NCBI GenBank assembly: GCA_964631565.1
Contig: CAZVYJ010000007.1
Coordinates: 16,782-80,781 of the forward strand
DNA: 64,000 nucleotides
Direction of reading: 5' to 3'
Source of the DNA: CAZVYJ01 sp964631565
Lineage (GTDB): Bacteria > Planctomycetota > Phycisphaerae > SM23-33
Shown: positions 38,401 to 46,895 of the stretch, piece after piece
Layout: every line of letters begins with the position of its first letter
Numbering within the stretch: position 1 is the first letter of the stretch
Notes under the pieces: generated by a model
Told to the model about the DNA's origin: nothing
Databases searched by the model: none
The model's input: the letters and a program-made list of their open reading frames with translations, nothing else
Program-made: the position numbers and the translations under genes

Positions 38401-38600
38401 CGACGGGAGCATCGGCCAACAGCCGCCATTCCATCGGCACTGGCGTAATCGGCGGCACGCTGGCGGCCACGGTAATCGCGATATTCTTCATCCCGATGTT
38501 CTTCTGGCTGCTTGGAACTGCCGGCCAGAAGTTTTTCGGCAAACGGAAATCACCGGCCCCGGACGCTTCGGCCGCACCGACAAAGCAGGAGGGCCAATGA
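35433..38600 (+). CDS. RND multidrug efflux pump, AcrB/HAE1 family
   Basis: A 1055-residue hydrophobic/amphiphilic-exporter-type RND pump. It starts MFSAFFIDRPIFAIVV, has the proton-relay aspartates in TM4 (GLVVDDAIVVVENTDR), FVPQEDQGY before the second porter domain, and the repeated RND membrane halves. It exports amphiphilic compounds across the envelope using the proton gradient. It lies between adaptor and outer-membrane factor in a complete tripartite operon; two bases separate its stop from the next start. Confidence 0.97.
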   Translation: MFSAFFIDRPIFAIVVAIVISIAGLVAMVTLPIAQYPQITPVQIQVSATYPGADASTVAQNVGAPIEEQVNGANNMMYMSSVCSSTGNYTLTVYFKIGTDPDLAQVDVQNRVDRAMSQLPQAVKDQGMTIQQKSQTFLMVLAVYSPDDRFSDDYVANYANIYILDTIKRLSGANQSSILGIPDYAMRIWLKPDRMAQLGITTTDIENAVSEQNNQFAVGSIGQPPTPSPVQQMFSVTTTGRMTEPKQFENIILRGSDKGAAIVRLKDVGYVDLGRKNYVMRTNYQGKRATLIAVYQQPGANAIDVSKEVRATLAELSKSFPDGLKYDIALDTTMFVQASIREVTRTFFEAVVLVVLVVFVFLHSFRLTIIPTLAVPVSILGAMIGMTAFGYSINMLTLFGMILAIGLVVDDAIVVVENTDRNLKQLGLSPKEAAKRAMKEVSGPVVAIVLVLNAVFIPVAFLGGVTGQLYKQFAITIAVSVVFSGIVALTLSPALASLLIRARHGRKKGLFHWFDTAFDRVAGGYVSGVKWVMRHWAMGLGAVVAVCLLTAVLFHMWPTAFVPQEDQGYLFVCYYLPDSASLDRTEAVGKKAAEFMRNHPAVANVTQVDGYSLIDSQNRSNVGLLFVALKDYEERESTDMQAPAIIQKAKEAYAKIREGVVIPMNPPSIPGLGITAGFQMWLQQKGSGDYSQLVALSREIVAKGQARKELIGVNTTAGANDRQYFANVDEEKSIILGVPVQDAYKTLQTMFGSLYVSQFPKDSRLWQVILQAEPKYRMTPEDITQFYVRRKTGEMVPLSAIVTGKYVTGPNLVTRFNNYPAVQITGAARPGVSSGESLSAIQDVAEQIMPDGYGFEWSGEAREEVASGSTSAVAMIFGLIFVFLILAAQYESWSLPLGVMLAVPFAILGAIVAIVLRRLPDDIYFQIGLLTLVGLAAKNAILIIEFAVEKHRHEGLSLFDAAAEAAKLRLRPIVMTSFAFILGCVPLAVATGASANSRHSIGTGVIGGTLAATVIAIFFIPMFFWLLGTAGQKFFGKRKSPAPDASAAPTKQEGQ

Positions 38601-38601
38601 A

Positions 38602-40068
38602 ATGCGGCGACTTCTGATCTTCTCGGTTGCGGCAATTACCCTGGGCGGCTGCATGGTAGGCCCGGATTATCAGCGGCCGCAGATCGATACGCCCCAGTCC
38701 TATCGCTACGAGCCGGATGAAGCCCGCGATGCAGCAAACCTGGCGTGGTGGAAACAGTTTAATGATCCCGTCCTTGATCAACTGATTACCGAGGCGCTGG
38801 CGGCCAACTGGGATGTAAAAATCGCCGCCGCTCGCGTACAGAAGGCGGCCGGCGTGCTCCAGACAACCCGCTCGGCGCTGTTTCCGCAGCTTGATTACTC
38901 CGGCGAAGGCGCACGCCAGCGAATTTCCGAAAATAACATCTCCGTACCGCTGAAGAACCCTTACAGCAGCTTCGAGGTGCTCGGCCAGGCATCGTGGTCC
39001 ATCGATCTGTGGGGTCGGATCCGGCGACTCAGCGAGTCGGCGCAGGCAAGCCTGCTGGCCTCCGAGGAGGCACGCCAGGGCATTATTCTGTCTCTCGTGT
39101 CGGAGGTAGCCAGCTCGTATATCCAACTGCGAGCTTTCGACGAACAGCTTGTAATAGCCAATCGTACAGCCAAGGCGTATGACCAGGCTCTCAAGCTCTT
39201 CGAACTGCAGTTCAGGCACGGCCAGGTGGACCAGATGATTGTCGAGCAGGCGCGGTCGCAATATGAAACGGCGGCCGCGATCATCCCTCAGATACAAAAC
39301 CAGATCGTTCAGACCGAAAACGCCCTGTCGATTCTGCTGGGTCGCAACCCCGGCCCGATATCGCGAGGCAAAGCCATCGGCACGCTGGCAGCGCCGGTGA
39401 TTCCCGCCGGCCTGCCGTCCGAGCTGCTCCAGCGGCGGCCCGACATCCGCCAGGCGGAGGAAAACCTGATCGCGGCAAATGCGCTCATCGGTGCGGCGAA
39501 GGCGTTATACTTCCCGACCATTTCGCTGACCGGGTCCTTCGGAACAGCCAGCATCGAGCTGGACGATCTCTTCCGCGGGCCCAGCCATATGTGGAACTTC
39601 GCGGGATCCGTGACCGGCCCGATCTTCACCGCCGGAGCAATCGCGGGACAGGTCAAACAGGCCGAGGCCGATCAGCAGGCGGCGCTTTTCGCCTATCGCC
39701 AGGCGATTCAGAATGCTTTCGCCGACGTTGAAAACTCCCTTGTTTCGCACCAGAAGCTTTTTGAGCAGCTGGCGAGTCAGCAGCGGCAGGTCGCCTCATT
39801 AACCGAGTACAGTCGCCTTGCGTGGCTTCAATACAACGGCGGTTACACGCCGTATCTGACAGTGCTCGACGCCGATCAGCAGCGATTCCAGGCGGAGCTG
39901 AATGAAACCCAGACACATGCAGCGGCTCTCATCTCCCTGGTCGAAATTTACAGGGCGATGGGAGGCGGGTGGATTGTCGAAGCGGAAAAGATGACCGCTC
40001 CGGCCGCTCCCCGAAGCGAGACACACAAAAATAAGCTGCAAAACCAGAACAAAACCGAAAGCGATTGA
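38602..40068 (+). CDS. outer-membrane factor lipoprotein of RND system (NodT/OprM family)
   Basis: A 488-residue TolC-like channel protein. It has a lipoprotein signal ending LGGC, the family N-terminus MVGPDYQRP, WWKQFNDPVLDQLI and the two OEP repeats with long coiled-coil stretches. ATG 38602 is chosen because AGGAGGG lies 8 bases upstream and the lipobox follows; the longer frame from 38512 overlaps the pump gene and lacks a signal. It completes the tripartite exporter. Confidence 0.94.
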   Translation: MRRLLIFSVAAITLGGCMVGPDYQRPQIDTPQSYRYEPDEARDAANLAWWKQFNDPVLDQLITEALAANWDVKIAAARVQKAAGVLQTTRSALFPQLDYSGEGARQRISENNISVPLKNPYSSFEVLGQASWSIDLWGRIRRLSESAQASLLASEEARQGIILSLVSEVASSYIQLRAFDEQLVIANRTAKAYDQALKLFELQFRHGQVDQMIVEQARSQYETAAAIIPQIQNQIVQTENALSILLGRNPGPISRGKAIGTLAAPVIPAGLPSELLQRRPDIRQAEENLIAANALIGAAKALYFPTISLTGSFGTASIELDDLFRGPSHMWNFAGSVTGPIFTAGAIAGQVKQAEADQQAALFAYRQAIQNAFADVENSLVSHQKLFEQLASQQRQVASLTEYSRLAWLQYNGGYTPYLTVLDADQQRFQAELNETQTHAAALISLVEIYRAMGGGWIVEAEKMTAPAAPRSETHKNKLQNQNKTESD

Positions 40069-40078
40069 GGACAAATCT

Positions 40079-41338
40079 ATGACAACCATCTCTCAGGAGT
40101 CTGCAGGGCTAATAGTGCTCATGGCTGTGATTCTTTATGTCAACAACCGGGTGCTGCGGCTGCATCCGACCATCGGCCTTCTGCTTGGCGGACTGGTTGT
40201 TTCAGCCATATCGATGATCGGACAGTCCCTCGGCCTGCCGATAGGACGCCAGCTGATTAATACCATGGTACAGTTCAAGTTCAACCAGTTCATCCTGGAT
40301 TTCCTTCTGGGGTTCCTGCTTTTCGCCGGCGCTATTCATGTCAGCAAGTCAGACCTGCTGAAGGAAAAAGGGACCATCACCATCTTCGCACTGGCAGGCG
40401 TGCTGATAACCGCCTTTGTGGTCGGCGGCGTTCTCTGGACAGTCTGCCTGTGGCGCGGCATTCAACTGGAGTTCACGGAATGCCTGCTCTTCGGCGCGCT
40501 GATCAGCCCGACCGACCCTATCGCCGTTCTGGCCATCATGCAGAAAGTCGGCGCTCCCAAACAGATTACCACCATCGTATGCGGTGAAAGTCTTTTCAAC
40601 GACGGCGTCGGCGTCGTGCTCTTCATGACCGTGCTCGCGGCTCACCAGGGCCAGAACGTGACGGCATTGTCAGTCGGCGGCAATTTTGTCCTCATGGCAG
40701 GCGGCGGCCTGGTGATAGGCATTCTTTACGGATGGCTGGTTCGCAGGTTTGTGCGAAAGTCGCAAAGCTCGGAACTGGCGGTGCTGATTACGCTGGCGTT
40801 GGCGGGAGGCGGCTACACACTTGCGAACAATCTGCATTGCAGCGGCGCTATCGCCATGGTCGTGGCCGGCGTCATGGTCGGCGAAGAACTTTCATCACTG
40901 TCTCCCGACGTCGGGCTGCACCTGGGCGTGTTCTGGACGATTATCGACGAAATCGGCAACTCCCTGGTCTTTCTGCTCGTCGGGCTTGAGTTGGTCGTAG
41001 TCAAAATTGAGCCTTTCTGGAATTTAAACGGAATCATTCTCGGCCTGTCATGCGTAGTGGTCGTGCTCCTGGGCCGATTCCTCAGCGTCGCCGCTCCCGC
41101 GGTCGCGATGCGCCCGTGGGAACGACTGCATCGAGGCTCGCTGAGTATTCTGGTCTGGGGCGGATTGCGCGGCGCGCTGCCGCTGGCTATGGCGCTTTCA
41201 GTCCCGCATGAGATCCGCACTCGCGGCGCCATTATCGTAGCCACTTATGCAGTGGTGGCATTCTCGATTATCGTTCAGGGCCTGACCATGCCCGGCGTCA
41301 TTCGCCGGGTGACGGCTACTGAGCCATCCCACGAATGA
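40079..41338 (+). CDS. CPA1-family cation/proton antiporter (NhaP-like)
   Basis: A 419-residue membrane protein with about 12 hydrophobic segments and the CPA1 motifs LISPTDPIAVLAIM and GESLFNDGVGVVLF, the latter containing the ND pair essential for ion binding. It exchanges Na+ or K+ for protons. It starts only 10 bases after the outer-membrane factor gene, so it is probably transcribed with the efflux operon. The linkage suggests coupling of efflux to pH or ion balance. Confidence 0.92.
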   Translation: MTTISQESAGLIVLMAVILYVNNRVLRLHPTIGLLLGGLVVSAISMIGQSLGLPIGRQLINTMVQFKFNQFILDFLLGFLLFAGAIHVSKSDLLKEKGTITIFALAGVLITAFVVGGVLWTVCLWRGIQLEFTECLLFGALISPTDPIAVLAIMQKVGAPKQITTIVCGESLFNDGVGVVLFMTVLAAHQGQNVTALSVGGNFVLMAGGGLVIGILYGWLVRRFVRKSQSSELAVLITLALAGGGYTLANNLHCSGAIAMVVAGVMVGEELSSLSPDVGLHLGVFWTIIDEIGNSLVFLLVGLELVVVKIEPFWNLNGIILGLSCVVVVLLGRFLSVAAPAVAMRPWERLHRGSLSILVWGGLRGALPLAMALSVPHEIRTRGAIIVATYAVVAFSIIVQGLTMPGVIRRVTATEPSHE

Positions 41339-41404
41339 TCGAGCTGTGGCGTATTTTTAATATTGGAAGCACAATGCCGTGCGATGGAAACAAGGGAAAC
41401 GGCG

Positions 41405-42220
41405 ATGAAAAACCTGCACAAAAAAACATGGGAGTTTCTCGAGGCGTCAAGGGCGGGCGATAAGGCCGGCAGAACCTTCAACATATTCATGTTGAGCCTC
41501 ATCTTTCTGAACGTGCTGGCCGCGATTATCGGAACCGTAGATTCGGTATATCGCCAGTGGGGCGTTTTCCTGGACTGGTTCGAGTTGCTCTCGGTGGCCG
41601 TCTTCACTGTGGAATATATAGTCCGGATGTGGGCCTGCACCGCGAGTGAAAAATACGCCGGGCCGATTGTCGGCCGGATCAGGTTCGCCCTTCGCCCCAT
41701 GACGCTGGTGGACCTGGCTTCGATTCTGCCTTTTTACCTTCCGTTCGTCAGCATGGATGCGAGGTTCCTCCGAATGCTGCGGCTGCTTCGTATTATCAGA
41801 ATAGTCAAAATCGGGCACTATTACAGTTCCTTGCAGGTTATCGCGGACGTTCTTCGCGACAAGAAGGAAGAGCTGATTCTCACCACCTTCATGATGCTGA
41901 TGCTTCTGCTTTTCTCCGGCTCGGTTATGTATTACTGCGAGCACGACGCCCAGCCGGAAGTGTTCCCCGATATCCCGACTACACTGTGGTGGGCGGTAAT
42001 CACGCTTACGACTGTCGGCTACGGCGACATATATCCGGTTACTCCCATAGGGAAAATGATGGGGTCCATAATCGCGATTCTCGGCATAGGCATGTTTGCG
42101 CTGCCGACAGGCATTCTCGGCGCCGGCTTTGTTGAAAGAATACAGAAAGCCAAAAAGGGCCTCAGCTGTTGCCCTCACTGCGGCAAAAGACTGGATCAGA
42201 AGCCGGGCGAAGAGCCGTAA
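41405..42220 (+). CDS. six-transmembrane voltage-gated-type potassium channel
   Basis: A 271-residue Kv-like channel. S1-S3 are hydrophobic, S4 carries regularly spaced arginines (RFLRMLRLLRIIRIVK), and the pore helix is followed by the selectivity filter TVGYGD and S6 with the gating region GMFALPTGILG. The short cytoplasmic tail ends in CCPHCGK, half a zinc knuckle. ATG 41405 is preferred (AAGGGA 6 bases upstream) over in-frame ATGs at 41363 and 41384. It lies 66 bases after the antiporter gene. Confidence 0.9.
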   Translation: MKNLHKKTWEFLEASRAGDKAGRTFNIFMLSLIFLNVLAAIIGTVDSVYRQWGVFLDWFELLSVAVFTVEYIVRMWACTASEKYAGPIVGRIRFALRPMTLVDLASILPFYLPFVSMDARFLRMLRLLRIIRIVKIGHYYSSLQVIADVLRDKKEELILTTFMMLMLLLFSGSVMYYCEHDAQPEVFPDIPTTLWWAVITLTTVGYGDIYPVTPIGKMMGSIIAILGIGMFALPTGILGAGFVERIQKAKKGLSCCPHCGKRLDQKPGEEP

Positions 42221-42520
42221 CCGTATCGGGCATCCCGGCAGCCGGCGTGTCTGCGGCGGCGTCAACGGCCTGCTGGTGCTCTGTGTGGCGAAACACTGCG
42301 CATAATCTTGTTTCCGCGTAAGCCCATAGATTTTATGAAATGTTCCAGCCGGTCTGTGCGTTAGTTCTGAGATGAATTCTGACTGCAGAAATTGCGAACC
42401 GATTTGCTTTCGGCCGGGTTGTATCTGACTGGCGTTGAGATGCAGATACTGGAATCAGGCAGTTAAGACAAAATCAAAACCGCCGCAAGGGCGGATGTCG
42501 CGATAAAAGGAACCACCCGG
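42221..42520. other. 300-base intergenic region
   Basis: No gene, RNA or clear promoter is visible. A small hairpin (CCGCC, loop GCAAG, GGCGG; 42480-42494) and an AAAGGA ribosome-binding site just before 42521 are the only recognisable elements. Confidence 0.6.
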
Positions 42521-44626
42521 ATGTCATTTGTTAACGCACCGTATCTCCCTGAGATGACAGTTGTTACGGTAATAACCTTACTTCTGCTGGGCGTTGCCGG
42601 CTGTCGGCCCGCCGTAGTCGAACCGGTCGAACCGGCCCAGCCGGCTGCCAGCGCTGCGCCGCTGACAATAACGGCCGACACCGTTCTCGAAAAATACGCC
42701 ACAATCACGCAGCCGATTATCATCGCCGCCGACGGCGTCACACTCGACGGCAACGGCGCGACGATACAAGGCCCCGGCGTTGACCCCTCAAAGCCGGACA
42801 CGTATGTCGGCATCGGCATCAAGGCCGACGGCGTCTCGAACGTCACAATCCGCAACATAAAGGTTCGCGGCTTCGCCGTCGCCATTTCCGTCAGCAACGC
42901 CGGCGGCTGGGTTATCGAGGACAATTACCTGTCCGACAATTACACCGACCCGGAGTGGGGCTGGGGAAGAAACGGCCGGCAGGGCGGCATCGTGCTGACG
43001 GACGTTCACAAGAGCGTCATCCGCCGCAACGTCGCAAACCGCGTCTGGAACGCCCTCGACATGTCATGGTGCGACGACAACGAGATAGACAGGAACGACT
43101 TCGGCCACTGCAGCAACTCGGCCCTGGTTTTCTGGGGATGCAGCAGGAACAAGGTGACCGACAATAATTTTTCATACGGTATCCGCCTGCGGCCGGGCGA
43201 GAAACACGCCCGCGATTCGGCCGGCGTGATGATCGAATGCGCGTCGAACGACAACGTTTTTCTCCGCAACGACATGACCTACGGCGGCGACGGCATGTAC
43301 ATCCGCGTATACAACGACCGCGTGTGCACGGGCAACGTGTTCATCGAAAACGACGCATCATACGCAAACAACAACTGCTTCGAGTGCCTCTGCCCGGGCA
43401 ACACGTTCATCCGCAACAAGGCCAACCACGGCAGCTACGGCTTCTGGCTGGCCGGGGCGGACCGCAGCGTGCTCATCGAGAACGAAGCCGGCTGGAATGG
43501 CCGGCCAGAAGGCAACCACAACGCGCCGGAACCGCTGTTTGACTTCGCCGGGATAACTATGGTGAGCGGCTCGTCGTATCATTCGACGCTCATCGGCAAC
43601 TACTGCCACGACAACAACGGGCCGGGCATCGCCATACGCGGCGACCTGAAGGAACGCGGCGCGAAATGGCGGACCAGCCACTACGTCATCCAGGGCAACC
43701 GACTCGAAAACAACCGCTGGGGCGTGCATGCACAGTTCGTTGACATGATGTTCGTCAGCGGAAACGAATGCAGCGGCAACGGGCAGGATTATTTCTTCGA
43801 CGACGTGACGCAGCTTACTCTGCTTGAAAAGCCCCTCGATGAGGCGGCGCCGCCGGTCGCGAAAATCGCCGCCCCGACGACCGCGAAAGTCGGCGACGAA
43901 GTGACGTTCGACGCATCGGCCGGCGGCGACCCGTCCGGCGGAAAGCTCAGGTACGAGTGGAACCTCGGCGGCCAGGCGGCCGAAGGCCCCAGGCAGACCC
44001 GCAGGTTCGACGAGCCGGGCTACTACCGAATATCGCTCACCGTCAGCGACGGCGGCGTGGCGGGTTTGGCGTGGCATGACCTGTACGTCGTGCCGGCAGG
44101 CGAGGAAATCGGCACCGAGAGCGGGGCGGCAGCGTGGCAGGCCGTCTGCGGTGCGGAAACCCGCGTCGCCATCAGCGACTGTGAGGGCGTCTGCGGCTCG
44201 GTGGGCGTCAAGGCGCGCGTCGAGCCGTACATGGGCGGCGAGGTTGAGCTGCGATATCGCAAGGACGCCGCCGGCGGCACGTGGGACCTGAGCGGCAGGA
44301 AGCGGCTGCTGATGTGGGTTAAGACCGAGCTTGACGGTCCGCGCGGCTTCCGCGGCCTGTACCCGGTTGTTACGCTCCGCGGCAAAGACGGCCTCATCAG
44401 GCTCACGCCGCGCGGCAGGCTGATGTTCTGGGATAACGCGCTGAGCGAGGCGCGGTGGTCGTGGCGGCTGATTTCGGTCGATCTGGCCGGCGAGGGAATA
44501 TGGAGCAGGGAAACCGAGGGCGACGTTTCGCTGTCAGCCATCGAGAGCATCGGCGTGGGGGCTACCTACTCCGACCATCCGCAGGAAGCGTTCACGATTT
44601 ATATCGACGGCATCGTGGCGGAATAG
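42521..44626 (+). CDS. right-handed beta-helix lipoprotein with PKD domain
   Basis: A 701-residue exported lipoprotein with the lipobox LLLGVAGC. Residues ~75-430 show beta-helix coils (repeats of the type NVTIRNIKVRGF, GWVIEDNYLSDN, NVFIENDASYAN), as in pectate-lyase-like and mannuronan-epimerase-like folds. Residues ~440-525 form a PKD domain (GDEVTFDASAGGDPSGG, then RYEWNLGG). The last ~170 residues look like a galactose-binding-type beta-sandwich. It is probably a surface polysaccharide lyase or binding protein. No catalytic residues could be assigned. AAAGGA lies 10 bases before the ATG. Confidence 0.75.
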   Translation: MSFVNAPYLPEMTVVTVITLLLLGVAGCRPAVVEPVEPAQPAASAAPLTITADTVLEKYATITQPIIIAADGVTLDGNGATIQGPGVDPSKPDTYVGIGIKADGVSNVTIRNIKVRGFAVAISVSNAGGWVIEDNYLSDNYTDPEWGWGRNGRQGGIVLTDVHKSVIRRNVANRVWNALDMSWCDDNEIDRNDFGHCSNSALVFWGCSRNKVTDNNFSYGIRLRPGEKHARDSAGVMIECASNDNVFLRNDMTYGGDGMYIRVYNDRVCTGNVFIENDASYANNNCFECLCPGNTFIRNKANHGSYGFWLAGADRSVLIENEAGWNGRPEGNHNAPEPLFDFAGITMVSGSSYHSTLIGNYCHDNNGPGIAIRGDLKERGAKWRTSHYVIQGNRLENNRWGVHAQFVDMMFVSGNECSGNGQDYFFDDVTQLTLLEKPLDEAAPPVAKIAAPTTAKVGDEVTFDASAGGDPSGGKLRYEWNLGGQAAEGPRQTRRFDEPGYYRISLTVSDGGVAGLAWHDLYVVPAGEEIGTESGAAAWQAVCGAETRVAISDCEGVCGSVGVKARVEPYMGGEVELRYRKDAAGGTWDLSGRKRLLMWVKTELDGPRGFRGLYPVVTLRGKDGLIRLTPRGRLMFWDNALSEARWSWRLISVDLAGEGIWSRETEGDVSLSAIESIGVGATYSDHPQEAFTIYIDGIVAE

Positions 44627-44667
44627 TGCGGCGTGACTTTGTTTGAGCGGCGGTTTTTTAACCGGCT

Positions 44668-45255
44668 TTACCGGCCGGGACGCAGCAGCGCGTGATCGAA
44701 TGCTCTCTTGGGGAACATCTGTCCGGGCGAATCGCTGCCGAGAACCAGGTCGCTGTAGAGATAGACGTGGTCGCCGGAGATATCGCACTCGCGCTGCAGC
44801 TGCCATACGAGCTTGAGCAGGGTATTGTACATTTCCTTGCTCGGCGAGCTGTGCGCGAAGTCGCCGCGCAGGCAGATGCCTATGCTGGTGGCGTTGTAGT
44901 TGAAGCCGGGCACCTCTATGTGGTTGCCTTCAAGCTGCTTTTTCCAGAGTTCCGTCGCGGCGATGTTCACTTTCTCGCCGTCGTTGTCGTACATCAGGAT
45001 GAAATGGCAGTTGTCTTCGATATCCCTGGCGGTGGCCGACGAGTGAATGATGATGTTCGACCACTTGAGCGCCTGTATCGGAGTGTCGGTCTGCCTGACG
45101 AAGCTCTCCGGCGTCTGCGACGGCGACATCAGCGCAGCGAGGCTCTTGATAGGCGATTTGATGGGATCGGGTTGAAACACCAATAGCGCGAACGCGCCGA
45201 ACGTCATCGCGCCAACGAGTACAGCCAATGTTTTGATCGTCCGTGATCTGGCCAT
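44668..45255 (-). CDS. PGRP/amidase_2-like membrane-anchored protein with degenerate zinc site
   Basis: A 195-residue protein with an N-terminal membrane anchor (residues ~8-27) and an N-acetylmuramoyl-L-alanine-amidase/peptidoglycan-recognition fold. The first zinc ligand H71 (IIIHSSAT) and the NATSIGICLRGDF segment are conserved. The usual HRD histidine is Tyr167, and the usual Cys of the CPG motif is Ser176, so two of three zinc ligands are missing. It probably binds, but does not cut, peptidoglycan. ATG 45255 is chosen because it begins directly before the anchor; a longer frame to 45363 adds unlike sequence that runs into the AT-rich repeats. Confidence 0.75.
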   Translation of the reverse strand: MARSRTIKTLAVLVGAMTFGAFALLVFQPDPIKSPIKSLAALMSPSQTPESFVRQTDTPIQALKWSNIIIHSSATARDIEDNCHFILMYDNDGEKVNIAATELWKKQLEGNHIEVPGFNYNATSIGICLRGDFAHSSPSKEMYNTLLKLVWQLQRECDISGDHVYLYSDLVLGSDSPGQMFPKRAFDHALLRPGR

Positions 45256-45360
45256 GGGCTTTGCCCCTGACAGGTCGATAAGGTTAAAAGATACACAGCT
45301 TTGAAGAGAAAGCTTCCATACTCTAAAGTTGCTATCGGCAAACCTCAAGGAATTACGATA

Positions 45361-45443
45361 CATTTTTGTAAGGTGTTTTTAAGTTTTTGTAAGTTTTTTT
45401 GTAACAATCTCTCGCCGGTCGCCTGTGGATAACCGGTGGATAA
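45361..45443. promoter_or_regulatory. four phased AT-rich repeats next to two DnaA-box-like sites
   Basis: On the minus strand four adjoining units of 10-12 bases, each starting TTAC or TTAA followed by an A-tract, fill 45361-45404 (units 45361-45371, 45372-45382, 45383-45392, 45393-45404). Twenty bases further lie TTATCCACA (45432-45424), a perfect DnaA box, and TTATCCACC (45443-45435), one mismatch, 11 bases apart on the same DNA face. This arrangement resembles an unwinding element beside DnaA boxes. Whether it is a replication origin, a DnaA-controlled promoter or chance cannot be told from the sequence. Confidence 0.4.
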
Positions 45444-45456
45444 CTTTCCCGCCCGG

Positions 45457-46245
45457 TTATTTCTTGTTGTGGTTTATCAGGCCAAGTTCGATAAGGGCTT
45501 TCATGGCCGCCTGTTGCTCGGCCTCTTTCTTGCTTTTGCCCCACGCGCTGGGGAACTGCCTGCCCTCGATGCCCACAGAAACCTCGAAGCATTTGTCGTG
45601 GTCCGGGCCTTTTTCGTCAAGGTAAATATATTCCGGCGTCGTCTGGTGCTTCCGCTGGACATACTGCTGCAGCAGCGACTTGTAATTGCTGCGGTGCTCG
45701 TTTTCGATGGCCTCGTCGATGAACGGGCGCGTGTGCTGGAGCACGAATTTGCGGGCCGGCTCGAATCCGCCGTCGATGTATATCGCGCCGATAATCGCCT
45801 CGAACACCGCCGCCGCCACCGAACCGGGCAGCCCGACGGGTGTCGGAACGCCTTTGCCCGTGGAAAGCAACCTGCCGATATCCAATTTGCGGGTAATCTT
45901 CGCGCAGGTCAGCCGCGACACGACAGCCGACTTTATGCTCGTCATCTCGCCTTCAAGTAAATCGTCGTACTGGTTGTACAGCTCCGCGCATACGCTTAGC
46001 CCCAGCACGGCGTCGCCGAGAAACTCCAGCCGCTCGTTGCTCTCGACGCGTGTAGCGGCCACCGAAGAGTGGGTAAGCGCCTTGGCGAGCAAAGAGGGAT
46101 CCCTGAACGTGTAGCCTATAAGCTCCTGACAGTCTTTTAGGGCCTGTTCTTCCACAGTGGTCTCCTGCGGAGGGCCTTTTACGGAGCCTGCCTGGTCGGG
46201 GGCAACCTTCGTGAAAAGCCCTGCGTTATGTTGTTTAAGCGGCAT
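45457..46245 (-). CDS. rnc: ribonuclease III
   Basis: A 262-residue RNase III. It has the signature NERLEFLGDAVLGLSV, the second metal-binding segment AAAVFEAIIGAIYIDGG and a C-terminal double-stranded RNA-binding domain (NYKSLLQQYVQRK to AEQQAAMKAL). A ~35-residue N-terminal extension precedes the catalytic domain. It processes rRNA precursors and double-stranded RNA. It is divergent from def, 65 bases away. Confidence 0.96.
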   Translation of the reverse strand: MPLKQHNAGLFTKVAPDQAGSVKGPPQETTVEEQALKDCQELIGYTFRDPSLLAKALTHSSVAATRVESNERLEFLGDAVLGLSVCAELYNQYDDLLEGEMTSIKSAVVSRLTCAKITRKLDIGRLLSTGKGVPTPVGLPGSVAAAVFEAIIGAIYIDGGFEPARKFVLQHTRPFIDEAIENEHRSNYKSLLQQYVQRKHQTTPEYIYLDEKGPDHDKCFEVSVGIEGRQFPSAWGKSKKEAEQQAAMKALIELGLINHNKK

Positions 46246-46310
46246 TTTACGTACTGCAGTGCCGGAATGTCAAAGGTCAAGCTTGCCCCGCTTCGGCCAA
46301 AAACGCTAAG

Positions 46311-46865
46311 ATGTGTTTCATGAGCGGCAACGAAAAAATCAACCAGGCGGACATCAAATCGCTGAAGGTCATCCACTACCCCGACCCGCGGCTGCGCGAG
46401 GACTGCACGCCCGTGGACGACCCGACCGACCCGGCCGTCGCAAAACTCGTCAACAAGATGTTCGAGCTGATGTTCGCCTGCCGCGGCGTCGGGCTGGCCG
46501 CCCCGCAGGTTGGGGTGACCGTGCGGCTGTTCGTCGCGTCGCCTTCGTTCAGCCCGGACGACCGGCGGGTTTACATAAATCCCGAGATCGTCTCGCTTGA
46601 CGGCGTGCAGGACGGCGACGAGGGCTGCCTGAGCTTCCCGGGGATAAGCTGCAAGGTCAAGCGCGCCAACAAGGCGACAATCGCCGCGACCGACCTCAAC
46701 GGCGCCAGCTTCGAGGAAACAGGCGAGGAGCTTGTCGCGCGAATCTTCCAGCACGAGAGCGACCACCTCAGCGGCCGCCTGCTGGTGGACCGCATGGGCA
46801 GCATCGCCAAACTCAGCAACCGCCGTGCGCTCAAGTCGCTCGAAGAAGAGTTTGAGGAAACGTAA
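46311..46865 (+). CDS. def: peptide deformylase
   Basis: A 184-residue deformylase with all three motifs: GVGLAAPQVG, EGCLSFPG (zinc Cys) and QHESDHLSG (zinc histidines and catalytic Glu). It removes the formyl group from new proteins. An in-frame ATG at 46320 is an equally possible start; neither has a strong ribosome-binding site. Confidence 0.97.
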   Translation: MCFMSGNEKINQADIKSLKVIHYPDPRLREDCTPVDDPTDPAVAKLVNKMFELMFACRGVGLAAPQVGVTVRLFVASPSFSPDDRRVYINPEIVSLDGVQDGDEGCLSFPGISCKVKRANKATIAATDLNGASFEETGEELVARIFQHESDHLSGRLLVDRMGSIAKLSNRRALKSLEEEFEET

Positions 46866-46895
46866 AATTAGCCAGCCTTTATGGGGAGATTCGAT

